Below are positions 25,532-32,363 of a stretch of 36,889 bases of DNA, piece by piece; position 1 is the first letter of the stretch, and each line of letters begins with the position of its first letter. The notes beneath the pieces are model-generated. The model made no database searches and had not been told where the DNA came from. It was given only the letters and a program-made list of their open reading frames with translations. Location: positions 1 through 36,889 of the forward strand of contig JAWAEW010000011.1 of the NCBI GenBank assembly GCA_038891035.1, in the 5' to 3' direction. Position numbers and translations under genes: made by a program. The stretch comes from UBA10161 sp038891035. GTDB lineage: Archaea; Micrarchaeota; Micrarchaeia; Anstonellales; Anstonellaceae.

Positions 25532-26500
25532 TCACTTTCCTCTATTTTGCATAATCCTTTCCATGTACCCTCCTTCACCCTCCTCCTCCCTTATCTGTCT
25601 CCCAGTGTACTTTATAAACAGGTCATTGAGGGTTGCAGGCCTGAGGCTTACCGACTCTATCCAGTTGAATTTGCGAAGTATTTTTGGTAGAGCTTCAGTC
25701 GTATTTTTTATAATTGCAACCACTTGCCCTTTTGTTGCACTTCTAACTTTCCCAAAGCGTCGCAAGCCCTCTACAAGCCGTTTTACAAATTTTGCTTTGA
25801 ATATGGCTATATCTCCTTCCAAGCTTTCTACAAGCTGCCTCGGCTTTCCAACGGCAAGTATTCTTCCTTTATCAATTATTGCAACTCGGTCAGCATACAT
25901 TTCTGCTTCCTCAAGATAATGAGTGGTGAACACCACAGTGGTTTTTTCAGTTTGGGAAAGCTTTCTGATATATTTCCAGATTTTCTCTCTGGTTTGCGGG
26001 TCAAGACCAACAGTTGGCTCGTCCAAAAAAAGCACCTTTGGCCTGTGCAAAATCCCTCTTGCAATTTCCAGTCTCCTCCGCATTCCACCCGAGTACTCTC
26101 TCACTTGGGAATGCTGCCTTTCTGTAAGACCCACCAATGAAAGTACGCGGTCTATCCTCTCTTCGCGTTCATTCTCAGGTACGCCGTACATCAGTGCATG
26201 CATGTAGAGGTTTTCTCTCCCGGTCAGCAGATCATCCACGCTTGGTGCCTGAAACACCACTCCTATCATCTGCCTAACCTTCATAGGGTCTTTTTTTGTG
26301 TCATACCCAGCAACTTTTGCAACTCCGGAGTCAGGTGCAAGCAAGCCGCATAAAATGAGAATTGTTGTAGTTTTCCCAGCGCCGTTTGGCCCTAGAAGTG
26401 CAAATATTTCTCCTTCTTCTATCTCAAGGTTTATGTCGTTTAAGGCCTTAATTTTGCCGAATGCTTTTGCAAGCCCATGAATTTCAATTGCCTTTGGCAT
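25532..26500 (-). CDS. ABC transporter ATP-binding protein (DrrA/CcmA-like)
   Basis: The 322-residue ATPase energises the ABC-2 permease. It shows Walker A GPNGAGKTT (37-45), Q-loop VVFQAP, signature YSGGMRRRLEIA (around 136-147), Walker B LFLDEPTVGLDP and the switch His in TTHYLEEAE. The ~90-residue C-terminal extension ending in LNDLFIKYTGR is typical of the DrrA-like subfamily. The ATG at 26500 is chosen: it begins the domain properly (MPKAIEIHGL) and lies 27 nt from a TATA box shared with the divergent thioredoxin gene. Upstream in-frame codons overlap that promoter and gene. Confidence 0.94.
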   Translation of the reverse strand: MPKAIEIHGLAKAFGKIKALNDINLEIEEGEIFALLGPNGAGKTTTILILCGLLAPDSGVAKVAGYDTKKDPMKVRQMIGVVFQAPSVDDLLTGRENLYMHALMYGVPENEREERIDRVLSLVGLTERQHSQVREYSGGMRRRLEIARGILHRPKVLFLDEPTVGLDPQTREKIWKYIRKLSQTEKTTVVFTTHYLEEAEMYADRVAIIDKGRILAVGKPRQLVESLEGDIAIFKAKFVKRLVEGLRRFGKVRSATKGQVVAIIKNTTEALPKILRKFNWIESVSLRPATLNDLFIKYTGRQIREEEGEGGYMERIMQNRGK

Positions 26501-26522
26501 ACTTTTGGATTTGATAGCGCAC

Positions 26523-26531
26523 CTTTTAAAC
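26523..26531. promoter_or_regulatory. Shared TATA box between ABC ATPase and thioredoxin genes
   Basis: CTTTTAAAC, nearly symmetrical, is centred at about 26527. That is 26 nt before the thioredoxin ATG at 26553 and 27 nt before the ATPase ATG at 26500 on the other strand. Neither gene has a ribosome site, so both mRNAs would be leaderless. Confidence 0.55.
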
Positions 26532-26552
26532 AGCACCGACAAAAAAAGTTGC

Positions 26553-26867
26553 ATGCACGAAACCTCATCCACAGCTGAGTTGGCTAAAAAAATTTCAAAG
26601 GGCAAATGGATAGTTCTCTTTTATGCAAGCTGGTGTCCAGACTGCGCCAAGTTCATGCCTAAATTTGATTCGCTTCCGATTCCCAGTGGAGTTTCTGTAC
26701 TCAAAGCAAAGATTGATGAAGATTCCAATCCTATTTGGGAGGATTTCAAAATCGAAGTAGTGCCTACTGTTGTTTTGTTTGAAAACGGGAAGGAAAAAGC
26801 AAGAACAGAGGAAACTTTCCCTGGGGAATGTGCAAAAGGACTCAAAAGACTTCTTTCAAAATGCTAA
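26553..26867 (+). CDS. Thioredoxin-like protein
   Basis: The 104-residue single-domain thioredoxin fold has the active site WCPDC (C28, C31) after VLFYAS, and the cis-proline loop EVVPTVVLFENGKE. It is the length of a classical thioredoxin, with the active site WCPDC instead of WCGPC, and has no signal peptide, so it should be a cytoplasmic dithiol reductant. Start ATG at 26553 gives the normal N-terminus; the frame extends 16 codons upstream into the divergent promoter. Its stop interlocks with the PCNA stop codon. Confidence 0.92.
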   Translation: MHETSSTAELAKKISKGKWIVLFYASWCPDCAKFMPKFDSLPIPSGVSVLKAKIDEDSNPIWEDFKIEVVPTVVLFENGKEKARTEETFPGECAKGLKRLLSKC

Positions 26868-27610
26868 TCCGACTCTCTTGGAGCAAGATAGTAAATTACC
26901 TTTGCACCTTCGACTTCATATTCTGCCTTCAGTGGCTTATCAGTAGCCAGATAAATAAGTAAAGATGCATTCTCTGGGCATGCACGGACTATGTCCTCCA
27001 AGTATTCGAGAGGAAAAGTTGCGCGTGCGGGTTTGCTGATTCTCATCTCTATCACTTCTTCAGACTGTACGTCATTTTCTTCAGTCAAATCGCTGGAATC
27101 TCCATGCACCTCTATCAAGAAGCCCTTCTCTGATGCTTCAAGCGTGATGTGCGACCCGACAAGCGCTGCATCTCGCACGCTTTCCTTAAAATGAGTGCTT
27201 GAGACTTTGACCATTGCATCATATTGTACTGTTGGCTCCTTAGTTGCCCCCGCAGGCATATCAATTATTGGAACCTTGAAGCTTCTTTTCCTTCGCTGGC
27301 CTATGAACCTGAGCTGAAGCTTGTTTTCTGCCTGGGTTATTTCAAGCTTTTCTCCTGGTCTGCTTCTGGAAAGTATCTTTGCAAAATTGTCAAAATTAAG
27401 TCCTACTTTTGCAGGTGGAAGGGGAGCTTCATAGTGTGAAAATGCAGAGGCAGACATGGAGAATACAACCATTGAAATATGGGAAGGGTCTAATGCCCTC
27501 AGGAACAAGCCATCTCTACCTATCTCAAGAATCCCTTCGTCAATGAGATTGACTATCGCATCGATTGCATTTTTGTAGCGCCTTGCGTCATCCACTATGA
27601 TTTTGAACAT
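26864..27610 (-). CDS. pcn: DNA polymerase sliding clamp (PCNA)
   Basis: The 248-residue processivity factor forms a trimeric ring tethering DNA polymerase, FEN1 and ligase. It shows two PCNA folds: MFKIIVDDARRYKNAIDAI, EGILEIGRDGLFLRALDPSHISMVVF, LNFDNFAKILSR and the second-half TFPLEYLEDIVRACP. The C-terminal EVEGAKVIYYLAPR precedes an acidic end. The ATG at 27610 has a GGGGGTGT purine-rich site upstream. It is divergent from alaX. Confidence 0.96.
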   Translation of the reverse strand: MFKIIVDDARRYKNAIDAIVNLIDEGILEIGRDGLFLRALDPSHISMVVFSMSASAFSHYEAPLPPAKVGLNFDNFAKILSRSRPGEKLEITQAENKLQLRFIGQRRKRSFKVPIIDMPAGATKEPTVQYDAMVKVSSTHFKESVRDAALVGSHITLEASEKGFLIEVHGDSSDLTEENDVQSEEVIEMRISKPARATFPLEYLEDIVRACPENASLLIYLATDKPLKAEYEVEGAKVIYYLAPRESD

Positions 27611-27642
27611 GAAAATAACACCCCCTTATACACTTCCACGCA

Positions 27643-27653
27643 TATCTTTAAAG
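27643..27653. promoter_or_regulatory. Divergent promoter between pcn and alaX
   Basis: TATCTTTAAAG is centred 28 nt before the alaX ATG at 27676, which lacks a ribosome site, and about 38 nt from the pcn ATG, which has one. It may serve both strands. Confidence 0.45.
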
Positions 27654-27675
27654 CAGTTTGGTAGATTATCTGCCC

Positions 27676-28404
27676 ATGCAAGAGGCATTATACCTTGAGG
27701 ATGCTTACCTGAAAAGTTGCACCTCTAACATAATGCAAGTGCAGGAAGGTAAATACGTAATACTGGATAAAACAGTCTTTTATCCAACCGGTGGCGGGCA
27801 GCCTTGCGACACTGGCACACTGATTCGGATTTCAGACGGAGCAACATTCAAGGTAATTTCAGTCTCAAAATCATGGGGAAACATCATTCACGAAATAGAA
27901 CCCAACTCTTCCGTGCCGCCACTTGAAATCGGGCAGCAAGTCCAATGCAATATAGATTGGGAAAGGAGATATAGGCTGATGAGAATGCATACTGCAGGGC
28001 ATATTCTTTCCGCAATACTTTATTCGGAAAAAGGCATACTTATCACAGGCAATCAACTTGGCACTGACAAATCCAGATTTGATTTTTCCCTGCAAAATTT
28101 TGATAGGGCAGAATTCGAGTCATTAGTAAAAAAGGCAAACGAGGTAATTTCCTGCAATCTCGAAGTCAAAGTGTTTTTCATCTCTCGCCAAGAAGCACTT
28201 GCCTATCCAGGTGCAGTAAAGCTTGCATCTGCCTTGCCTCCTGAAATCTCCACTTTGAGAATGGTCCAGATTGGAGATATTGACTGTCAGGCAGATGGCG
28301 GGACACATGTAAAAAACACATCCGAAATTGGCAAAATAATCTTTCTTGCAGCAGAAAACAAAGGGAAAAACAACAGGAGGGTAATATTTACCCTAGAGCC
28401 TTAA
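27676..28404 (+). CDS. alaX: AlaX-type alanyl-tRNA editing protein
   Basis: This free-standing editing factor hydrolyses mischarged Ser- or Gly-tRNA-Ala. The 242 residues include an N-terminal beta-barrel like that of AlaRS domains (FYPTGGGQPCDTG) and the editing domain with zinc ligands: the HxxxH pair in MHTAGHIL and the Cys/His pair in DCQADGGTHVKNTSEIG. The size matches the AlaX-M subclass. ATG at 27676 is preferred over a TTG at 27658 because of the TATA box 28 nt upstream. It is a single gene followed by the ArsR-type operon. Confidence 0.95.
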   Translation: MQEALYLEDAYLKSCTSNIMQVQEGKYVILDKTVFYPTGGGQPCDTGTLIRISDGATFKVISVSKSWGNIIHEIEPNSSVPPLEIGQQVQCNIDWERRYRLMRMHTAGHILSAILYSEKGILITGNQLGTDKSRFDFSLQNFDRAEFESLVKKANEVISCNLEVKVFFISRQEALAYPGAVKLASALPPEISTLRMVQIGDIDCQADGGTHVKNTSEIGKIIFLAAENKGKNNRRVIFTLEP

Positions 28405-28456
28405 TTTTAATAACGGCATCTGCAAGCTTGCCTCAACTCAACCGAGTGCAAGCAAC

Positions 28457-28467
28457 TTTTTTATACA
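28457..28467 (+). promoter_or_regulatory. TATA box of the ArsR-glutaredoxin operon
   Basis: A T-rich TATAC element (TTTTTTATACA, around 28457-28467) is centred about 28 nt before the ATG at 28491, implying a leaderless transcript. An inverted repeat begins 3 nt downstream. Confidence 0.5.
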
Positions 28468-28469
28468 TT

Positions 28470-28495
28470 TTCATATGCTTATATAATTATATGAA
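28470..28495. promoter_or_regulatory. 26-bp inverted repeat over the ArsR-type start codon (candidate operator)
   Basis: TTCATAT (28470-28476) and ATATGAA (28489-28495) are perfect reverse complements around a 12-bp AT-rich core. The right arm contains the ATG start codon. Binding here by the dimeric ArsR-type product would block polymerase at the transcription start, so autoregulation is likely. Confidence 0.55.
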
Positions 28496-28757
28496 TAAGG
28501 CAGCAAAAATTTTTGCCGCTTTGGCTGAACCAACACGCCTCCAGATATTGCTTCAGCTTTCCAAAAGGAGCGGCTGCGTATCGGCTCTTCAGCTTCAGCT
28601 CAAGCGAAGTCAGCCAAATATCTCTCAACACCTGAGAGTACTCAGAGAGGCCGGTCTGGTCAAAAGTAGGCGTGAAGGTAAAAAAGTCTGCTATTCTCTT
28701 CCAAGCAGAGCCATTGCCAAGCTAATTTCTGCTGCCGCAAAACTAGGAGGGAGATAA
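28491..28757 (+). CDS. ArsR-family winged-helix transcriptional regulator
   Basis: The 88-residue dimeric DNA-binding protein shows the ArsR hallmark FAALAEPTRLQILLQL, a recognition helix in SQPNISQHLRVLREAGLV and the wing SRREGKKVCYSL. The metal-binding ELCVCDL motif of classical ArsR is absent; only C29 and C67 are present. With glutaredoxin encoded next, a thiol-redox or related signal is more plausible than arsenite, but that is inference. The ATG at 28491 is preceded by a TATA box at leaderless distance. Its TAA overlaps the glutaredoxin ATG by one base. Confidence 0.92.
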   Translation: MNKAAKIFAALAEPTRLQILLQLSKRSGCVSALQLQLKRSQPNISQHLRVLREAGLVKSRREGKKVCYSLPSRAIAKLISAAAKLGGR

Positions 28758-29008
28758 TGGCAGAAGCATCTGAAGCTCAAGTAATTGTATACAGCACCAA
28801 AACTTGCCCATTTTGCATAATGGCAAAAAGATACCTAACACAAAAAGGAGTCAAATTTGTAGACTATGATGTCGGTGCAGATCAGCAAAAGGCATTTGAG
28901 ATGATTGCAAAAAGCGGTCAAATGGGCGTGCCTGTGCTTGACATAAAAGGTAGAATAATCATTGGGTTTGATAAAGAAGCAATAGATGAAGCTTTAGCTG
29001 CAAAGTGA
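28757..29008 (+). CDS. Glutaredoxin-like protein
   Basis: The 83-residue protein has the redox motif CPFC (C17-C20) in VYSTKTCPFCIMAK and the cis-proline loop MGVPVLDIKG. IIGFDKEAIDEAL is the C-terminal helix typical of NrdH/glutaredoxin-like archaeal proteins. It is a cytoplasmic dithiol oxidoreductase. GGGAGAT just before the ATG and the 1-nt overlap with the regulator show co-translation. The DUF2892 membrane protein follows 9 nt later. Confidence 0.93.
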   Translation: MAEASEAQVIVYSTKTCPFCIMAKRYLTQKGVKFVDYDVGADQQKAFEMIAKSGQMGVPVLDIKGRIIIGFDKEAIDEALAAK

Positions 29009-29017
29009 GGTGAAAAA

Positions 29018-29224
29018 ATGAAATTTGAAAAAAATGTAGGCGAAGTTGATCGAGTAGTGCGGGCAGTTGTAGGAGCGCTTCTGATTGGTGCAGCGGTACT
29101 TGCAGATTTTGAAGTAGTTCTAAGGTTGCTGCTTGGGCTTGCAGGAGCAGTATTGATTGCAACTGCAGTGCTTGGAAGCTGCATGCTCTATTCTGTATTA
29201 GGCATCAATACTTCAAAGAAGTAG
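29018..29224 (+). CDS. DUF2892 (YgaP-type) small membrane protein
   Basis: The 68-residue protein has two transmembrane helices and the family pattern: KNVGEVDRVVRAVVGALLIG near the start and ATAVLGSCMLYSVLGINT at the end, with one conserved Cys. Relatives are the membrane part of the YgaP rhodanese, and are often encoded with sulfur- or thiol-related genes under ArsR regulators. AGGTGAAAA precedes the ATG. As the third gene of the ArsR-glutaredoxin operon, a thiol or sulfur role is likely. Confidence 0.87.
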   Translation: MKFEKNVGEVDRVVRAVVGALLIGAAVLADFEVVLRLLLGLAGAVLIATAVLGSCMLYSVLGINTSKK

Positions 29225-29227
29225 CAT

Positions 29228-30169
29228 TTAGCTTACAAGATATCTGTCGCATCCTTCAGGTGTAAGGATTGCTGCAGGTGAAATGAAAAGTTTTAGGTAG
29301 CCTACAACAGGAATAGAAAATATTACTTTTCCTTTTATTCTCTCCATTTCAACAGGCAAATTCCCTTCTTTGCCAACTGCCACTTGCACATCAAACACGG
29401 GATTGTTGTCTCCTTTAGTTAAAACAAAGCTTTGGTTGCCTGCTTTTAATATCAAGTAAGCGCGATGAATAATGTCGCCCACTTTTGCGTAGTACTCATT
29501 TTGCTTTGGCCAATAAACTACAACATCATTGCTTGCATTGAAATAGTACTTTTTTCCTCCTGCCTGGACCCATCTTACGCAAGGGCCGTATTGTCTCTCG
29601 TTGCTTTTTGGATAGAAAATCTCACATCTTTCGTATCCAAATGCAACCTCCCCATGCACCTCTATGAAGTCCTGCGGCCGACTGAGAAATTCCTTACATA
29701 CTGGAAAAGTAGGATTTTGCGCACATGCAGAATAGATAGAGCCATTCACATTTGCAACAAGCTGTCCGCTTTGGAAAACTGCTGCATTTCCTAAGCCTTC
29801 CACACTTTTTATTTCTGCTTGCGGCGCATTGATTTGCCAACCAGCAATCAGCACCAAATCACCGCGCTGAATGTTTGGAAGCATAGAGCATGAAACTACC
29901 GCATTTAAAGGAGAGGAGGTCTGAAGCAAAAATCCTGCCCCAAACCAAATCAGCAGGGCAACTGCAATTGCACTTGCGGTCTCCTTTATTTCATGCATCA
30001 GCCCATGCTTTTTTATCCCTACCCAAATTTCAAGCACCACGGCTGCCAATATCGAAGCTCCGCATAAAACTCCAAATAACCAAAAGCCACTTGTCAAATA
30101 CAAAAGCAATGTTGCAGCTATTGCCACATAAGAGGCCTGCTGGTAAAAAAGCAACCGGCTTTGCTCCAT
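29228..30169 (-). CDS. Signal peptidase I, archaeal S26B type
   Basis: This membrane protease removes signal peptides from exported proteins. The 313 residues have an unusual N-terminus with about three transmembrane segments (around 12-50 and 65-85) before the catalytic domain; many archaeal enzymes have one. The catalytic serine S95 lies in SCSMLPNIQRGDLVLI. The histidine of the Ser-His-Asp set is in GDIIHRAYLI and an aspartate is in LTKGDNNPVFD. A cysteine-bearing insertion fills the middle. The ATG at 30169 is preferred to a GTG two codons earlier. It follows rpoL by 10 nt. Confidence 0.88.
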   Translation of the reverse strand: MEQSRLLFYQQASYVAIAATLLLYLTSGFWLFGVLCGASILAAVVLEIWVGIKKHGLMHEIKETASAIAVALLIWFGAGFLLQTSSPLNAVVSCSMLPNIQRGDLVLIAGWQINAPQAEIKSVEGLGNAAVFQSGQLVANVNGSIYSACAQNPTFPVCKEFLSRPQDFIEVHGEVAFGYERCEIFYPKSNERQYGPCVRWVQAGGKKYYFNASNDVVVYWPKQNEYYAKVGDIIHRAYLILKAGNQSFVLTKGDNNPVFDVQVAVGKEGNLPVEMERIKGKVIFSIPVVGYLKLFISPAAILTPEGCDRYLVS

Positions 30170-30179
30170 GTGCACAAAC

Positions 30180-30470
30180 CTATTTCTTGGGCTTCTTTGC
30201 AGCCTTGAGTGCGTCCTTGAACTCTGCTGCTTGTTTGCGCAGCTTCTTTATTGCAGCCTTTATTGCAGAAAGCGGACTGCCTTCGCTTACTCTGACCATG
30301 AGTACCGGCGGTGCAACAATAGGGTGGTCCTGCCTGCAGGCAGCAAACTCCACATTTTCATCCTCAAGCATTATCTCCTTGAGTGCGTTGGGAAACCCGA
30401 TATCTACATCTTCGCCGTGCAACTCGATTTCAATATAGTCCTTTTCGTTTTTCACAACCTTGATTTCCAT
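30180..30470 (-). CDS. rpoL: DNA-directed RNA polymerase subunit L
   Basis: The 96-residue archaeal counterpart of eukaryotic Rpb11, which pairs with subunit D in the polymerase assembly platform. It is recognised by IEIELHGEDVDIGFPNALKEIML, DENVEFAACRQDHPIVAPP and a C-terminal helix rich in Lys. It lies 12 nt after csl4, an association frequent in archaea. A GGAGGGA ribosome site precedes the ATG. Confidence 0.94.
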   Translation of the reverse strand: MEIKVVKNEKDYIEIELHGEDVDIGFPNALKEIMLEDENVEFAACRQDHPIVAPPVLMVRVSEGSPLSAIKAAIKKLRKQAAEFKDALKAAKKPKK

Positions 30471-30482
30471 CCAAAATCCCTC

Positions 30483-31049
30483 CTAAATTTGTGCCTTGCG
30501 GTAATCGTTTGCCAATTTTCTGTTTTCAGTCGCTTTGCACTTTTCGCATTTAAGCAGCCTTCCTTCCTGCCTGAGTGGGTGGCGGCACTTGCTGCAGAAA
30601 GCTTTTATTGCCCCAAGCTCATCTGATTCTGTTGAAAGGCGCATTTCGCCATTTCGCATATCTACTATCTTTGCCCGTATGATATCTCCAATTCTGTATT
30701 CATCTCGAACATTTTGCACATACCCCTTTTTTATCATGGATGCATGAAGCACCGCATAATCAGGGTTGTCGCCGAACCTTTCATCAGCCTGCTCCAGGGC
30801 TCCTCCCATCTGCATGCTTACAAGCGCAATCGGCTCCACAATATTTTCCACCCTCCCTATTATTATGGAACCCACCCCATATGCCCTCAGAGGGGTTCCA
30901 TGCGCTACAGAAAGCCTGCGGTTCTGTTCAATCAGAGTGCCGCATACACTTGCCCTTATGCATTCGCCCTCTATAAACGTCCCTTCCCCTGCCAAGTATT
31001 CCTCTTCAGTCCCTAAAAATTCGCCCGGGATTACAAATCTCTTTTCCAT
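30483..31049 (-). CDS. csl4: Exosome complex RNA-binding subunit Csl4
   Basis: This cap subunit of the archaeal exosome recruits RNA to the Rrp41/42 ring. The 188 residues show the N-terminal domain VIPGEFLGTEEEYLAGEGTF, a central S1 domain (about 60-140, GSIIIGRVENI and GDIIRAKIVDM) and a C-terminal zinc ribbon (CSKCRHPL, LKCEKCKA). It is the first gene of the csl4-rpoL-signal peptidase operon and divergent from the DUF373 gene. Confidence 0.95.
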   Translation of the reverse strand: MEKRFVIPGEFLGTEEEYLAGEGTFIEGECIRASVCGTLIEQNRRLSVAHGTPLRAYGVGSIIIGRVENIVEPIALVSMQMGGALEQADERFGDNPDYAVLHASMIKKGYVQNVRDEYRIGDIIRAKIVDMRNGEMRLSTESDELGAIKAFCSKCRHPLRQEGRLLKCEKCKATENRKLANDYRKAQI

Positions 31050-31082
31050 TCCAACCCTCTATGCTAGGTGTTTCTGCTTCAA

Positions 31083-31095
31083 TAAATATTTAAAT
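31083..31095. promoter_or_regulatory. Divergent TATA region between csl4 and DUF373 gene
   Basis: TAAATATTTAAAT is nearly symmetrical and centred about 30 nt before the DUF373 ATG at 31119 and 40 nt before the csl4 ATG at 31049. It can serve both strands. Confidence 0.5.
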
Positions 31096-31118
31096 GGCTT
31101 TTCCTAAACCCTCTATCA

Positions 31119-32363
31119 ATGAGCTCCAAAAAAGGCAAATTGGTAATATGCATTGACCGGGACAATGACCTTTACGAGAAAACCACGGTATCCGGTCCAA
31201 TAATCGGAAGAGAGGCAAATCTCGAGGCAGCCATAAAGCTGGTCCTTGCAGATCCTACGGAAACTGATGCAAATACCATGTTTCAGGCAATCAAAATATA
31301 TGATTCAATCTCTTCCGAAATGCCTGCGCAAATTGTGACCTTGACAGGCTCGCCGTTGCTTGGTTATGCGGCAGACAAAGAAATTGCAAGCCAGCTAGAC
31401 CGAGTGCTTTCTGAATTCCCTGTGGATTCTTGCATTTTTGTTTCAGACGGCGCTTCTGACCAGCAGATTTTGCCCATCATCCGCTCCAGGCTCAAAATTG
31501 ACAGTGTGGAGCTTGTGGTAATGAAACAAGCAAAAGAGCTTGAAAAGACCTATTTTGTCATCTTGGAAAAGCTCAAGGAGCCGCACTATGCACGGCTGGT
31601 CTTCGGCATCCCAGCTGTTCTGCTACTTTTGTTTGCAGCAAGCCGCTATCTCGGATTGGGCATAGAATTTGTGGCAGCAGTGCTTGCCTTCTATCTTGGT
31701 CTGAAAGCTTTCGGAATAGAAGACAGGATCTTCAAGGCAGCATCCGAATTTCGCTTTGCCGCAGACAAAATCTCAAGCATCATCTATCTTGTCTTTTTTA
31801 TCATGCTTCTTGTTGCAGGCTGGGCTGCATTCCAGCGCTACAACACAGCCCAGGAGATAGGGCTGGACAGTGTAAAGACAACCACTTATGTGATAAAAAC
31901 TCTTGCAAACATGCTTTCAATCGCATTTCTCATTCTTTTTGCTGGCAAGACAATTGACATTCTCAACGAGCGCGAGCCAAAAAAAATAGAGATACCAACC
32001 TACGGGCTTTATGCAATAAGCACAGTGATTGTATGGTTTCTTATATCAGTTGCATCAGATTGGGTGCTTAACCTATATCCTCCGTATGTCTCATTCCAGG
32101 ATTTCCTGCTTGCAGTGATTGCAGCGACATTTTTGGGCTTTTTTGGGATTTGGTCAATGAGACAAATCAAAACCTCGCTTATTTTGAAAATGAAGCTTGA
32201 CGGCAGGGAACTTTTCACTGAGCATGGCGCCTATCTTGGCAAAATCATAGGAGTTGACCCAAAAGAATCGCTTCTTATTTATCGCTCCCCTCTTGGGCAA
32301 AAGCTTTCAGTCCACCTAAGCGACATTTCCTCGCTTGGTGATCGCGTAATAATCAAAACTTAA
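31119..32363 (+). CDS. DUF373 family membrane protein
   Basis: The 414-residue archaeal protein is of unknown function. The N-terminal soluble region (1-150) carries the family marks CIDRDNDLYEKTTVSGPIIG, DPTETDANTMFQAIKIYD, TLTGSPLLGYAADKEIASQL and FVSDGASDQQILPII. These are acidic, possibly nucleotide- or metal-binding loops. At least six transmembrane helices follow (about 165-350), then a cytoplasmic tail (LDGRELFTEHGAYLGKI). The ATG at 31119 is about 30 nt from a TATA box, so it is probably leaderless. Its stop interlocks with that of lonB. Confidence 0.9.
   Translation: MSSKKGKLVICIDRDNDLYEKTTVSGPIIGREANLEAAIKLVLADPTETDANTMFQAIKIYDSISSEMPAQIVTLTGSPLLGYAADKEIASQLDRVLSEFPVDSCIFVSDGASDQQILPIIRSRLKIDSVELVVMKQAKELEKTYFVILEKLKEPHYARLVFGIPAVLLLLFAASRYLGLGIEFVAAVLAFYLGLKAFGIEDRIFKAASEFRFAADKISSIIYLVFFIMLLVAGWAAFQRYNTAQEIGLDSVKTTTYVIKTLANMLSIAFLILFAGKTIDILNEREPKKIEIPTYGLYAISTVIVWFLISVASDWVLNLYPPYVSFQDFLLAVIAATFLGFFGIWSMRQIKTSLILKMKLDGRELFTEHGAYLGKIIGVDPKESLLIYRSPLGQKLSVHLSDISSLGDRVIIKT

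Noticed and set aside
27658..27675. TTG start for alaX
   Set aside because: The ATG at 27676 lies 28 nt from the TATA box, and the extra residues are not needed for the AlaX fold.
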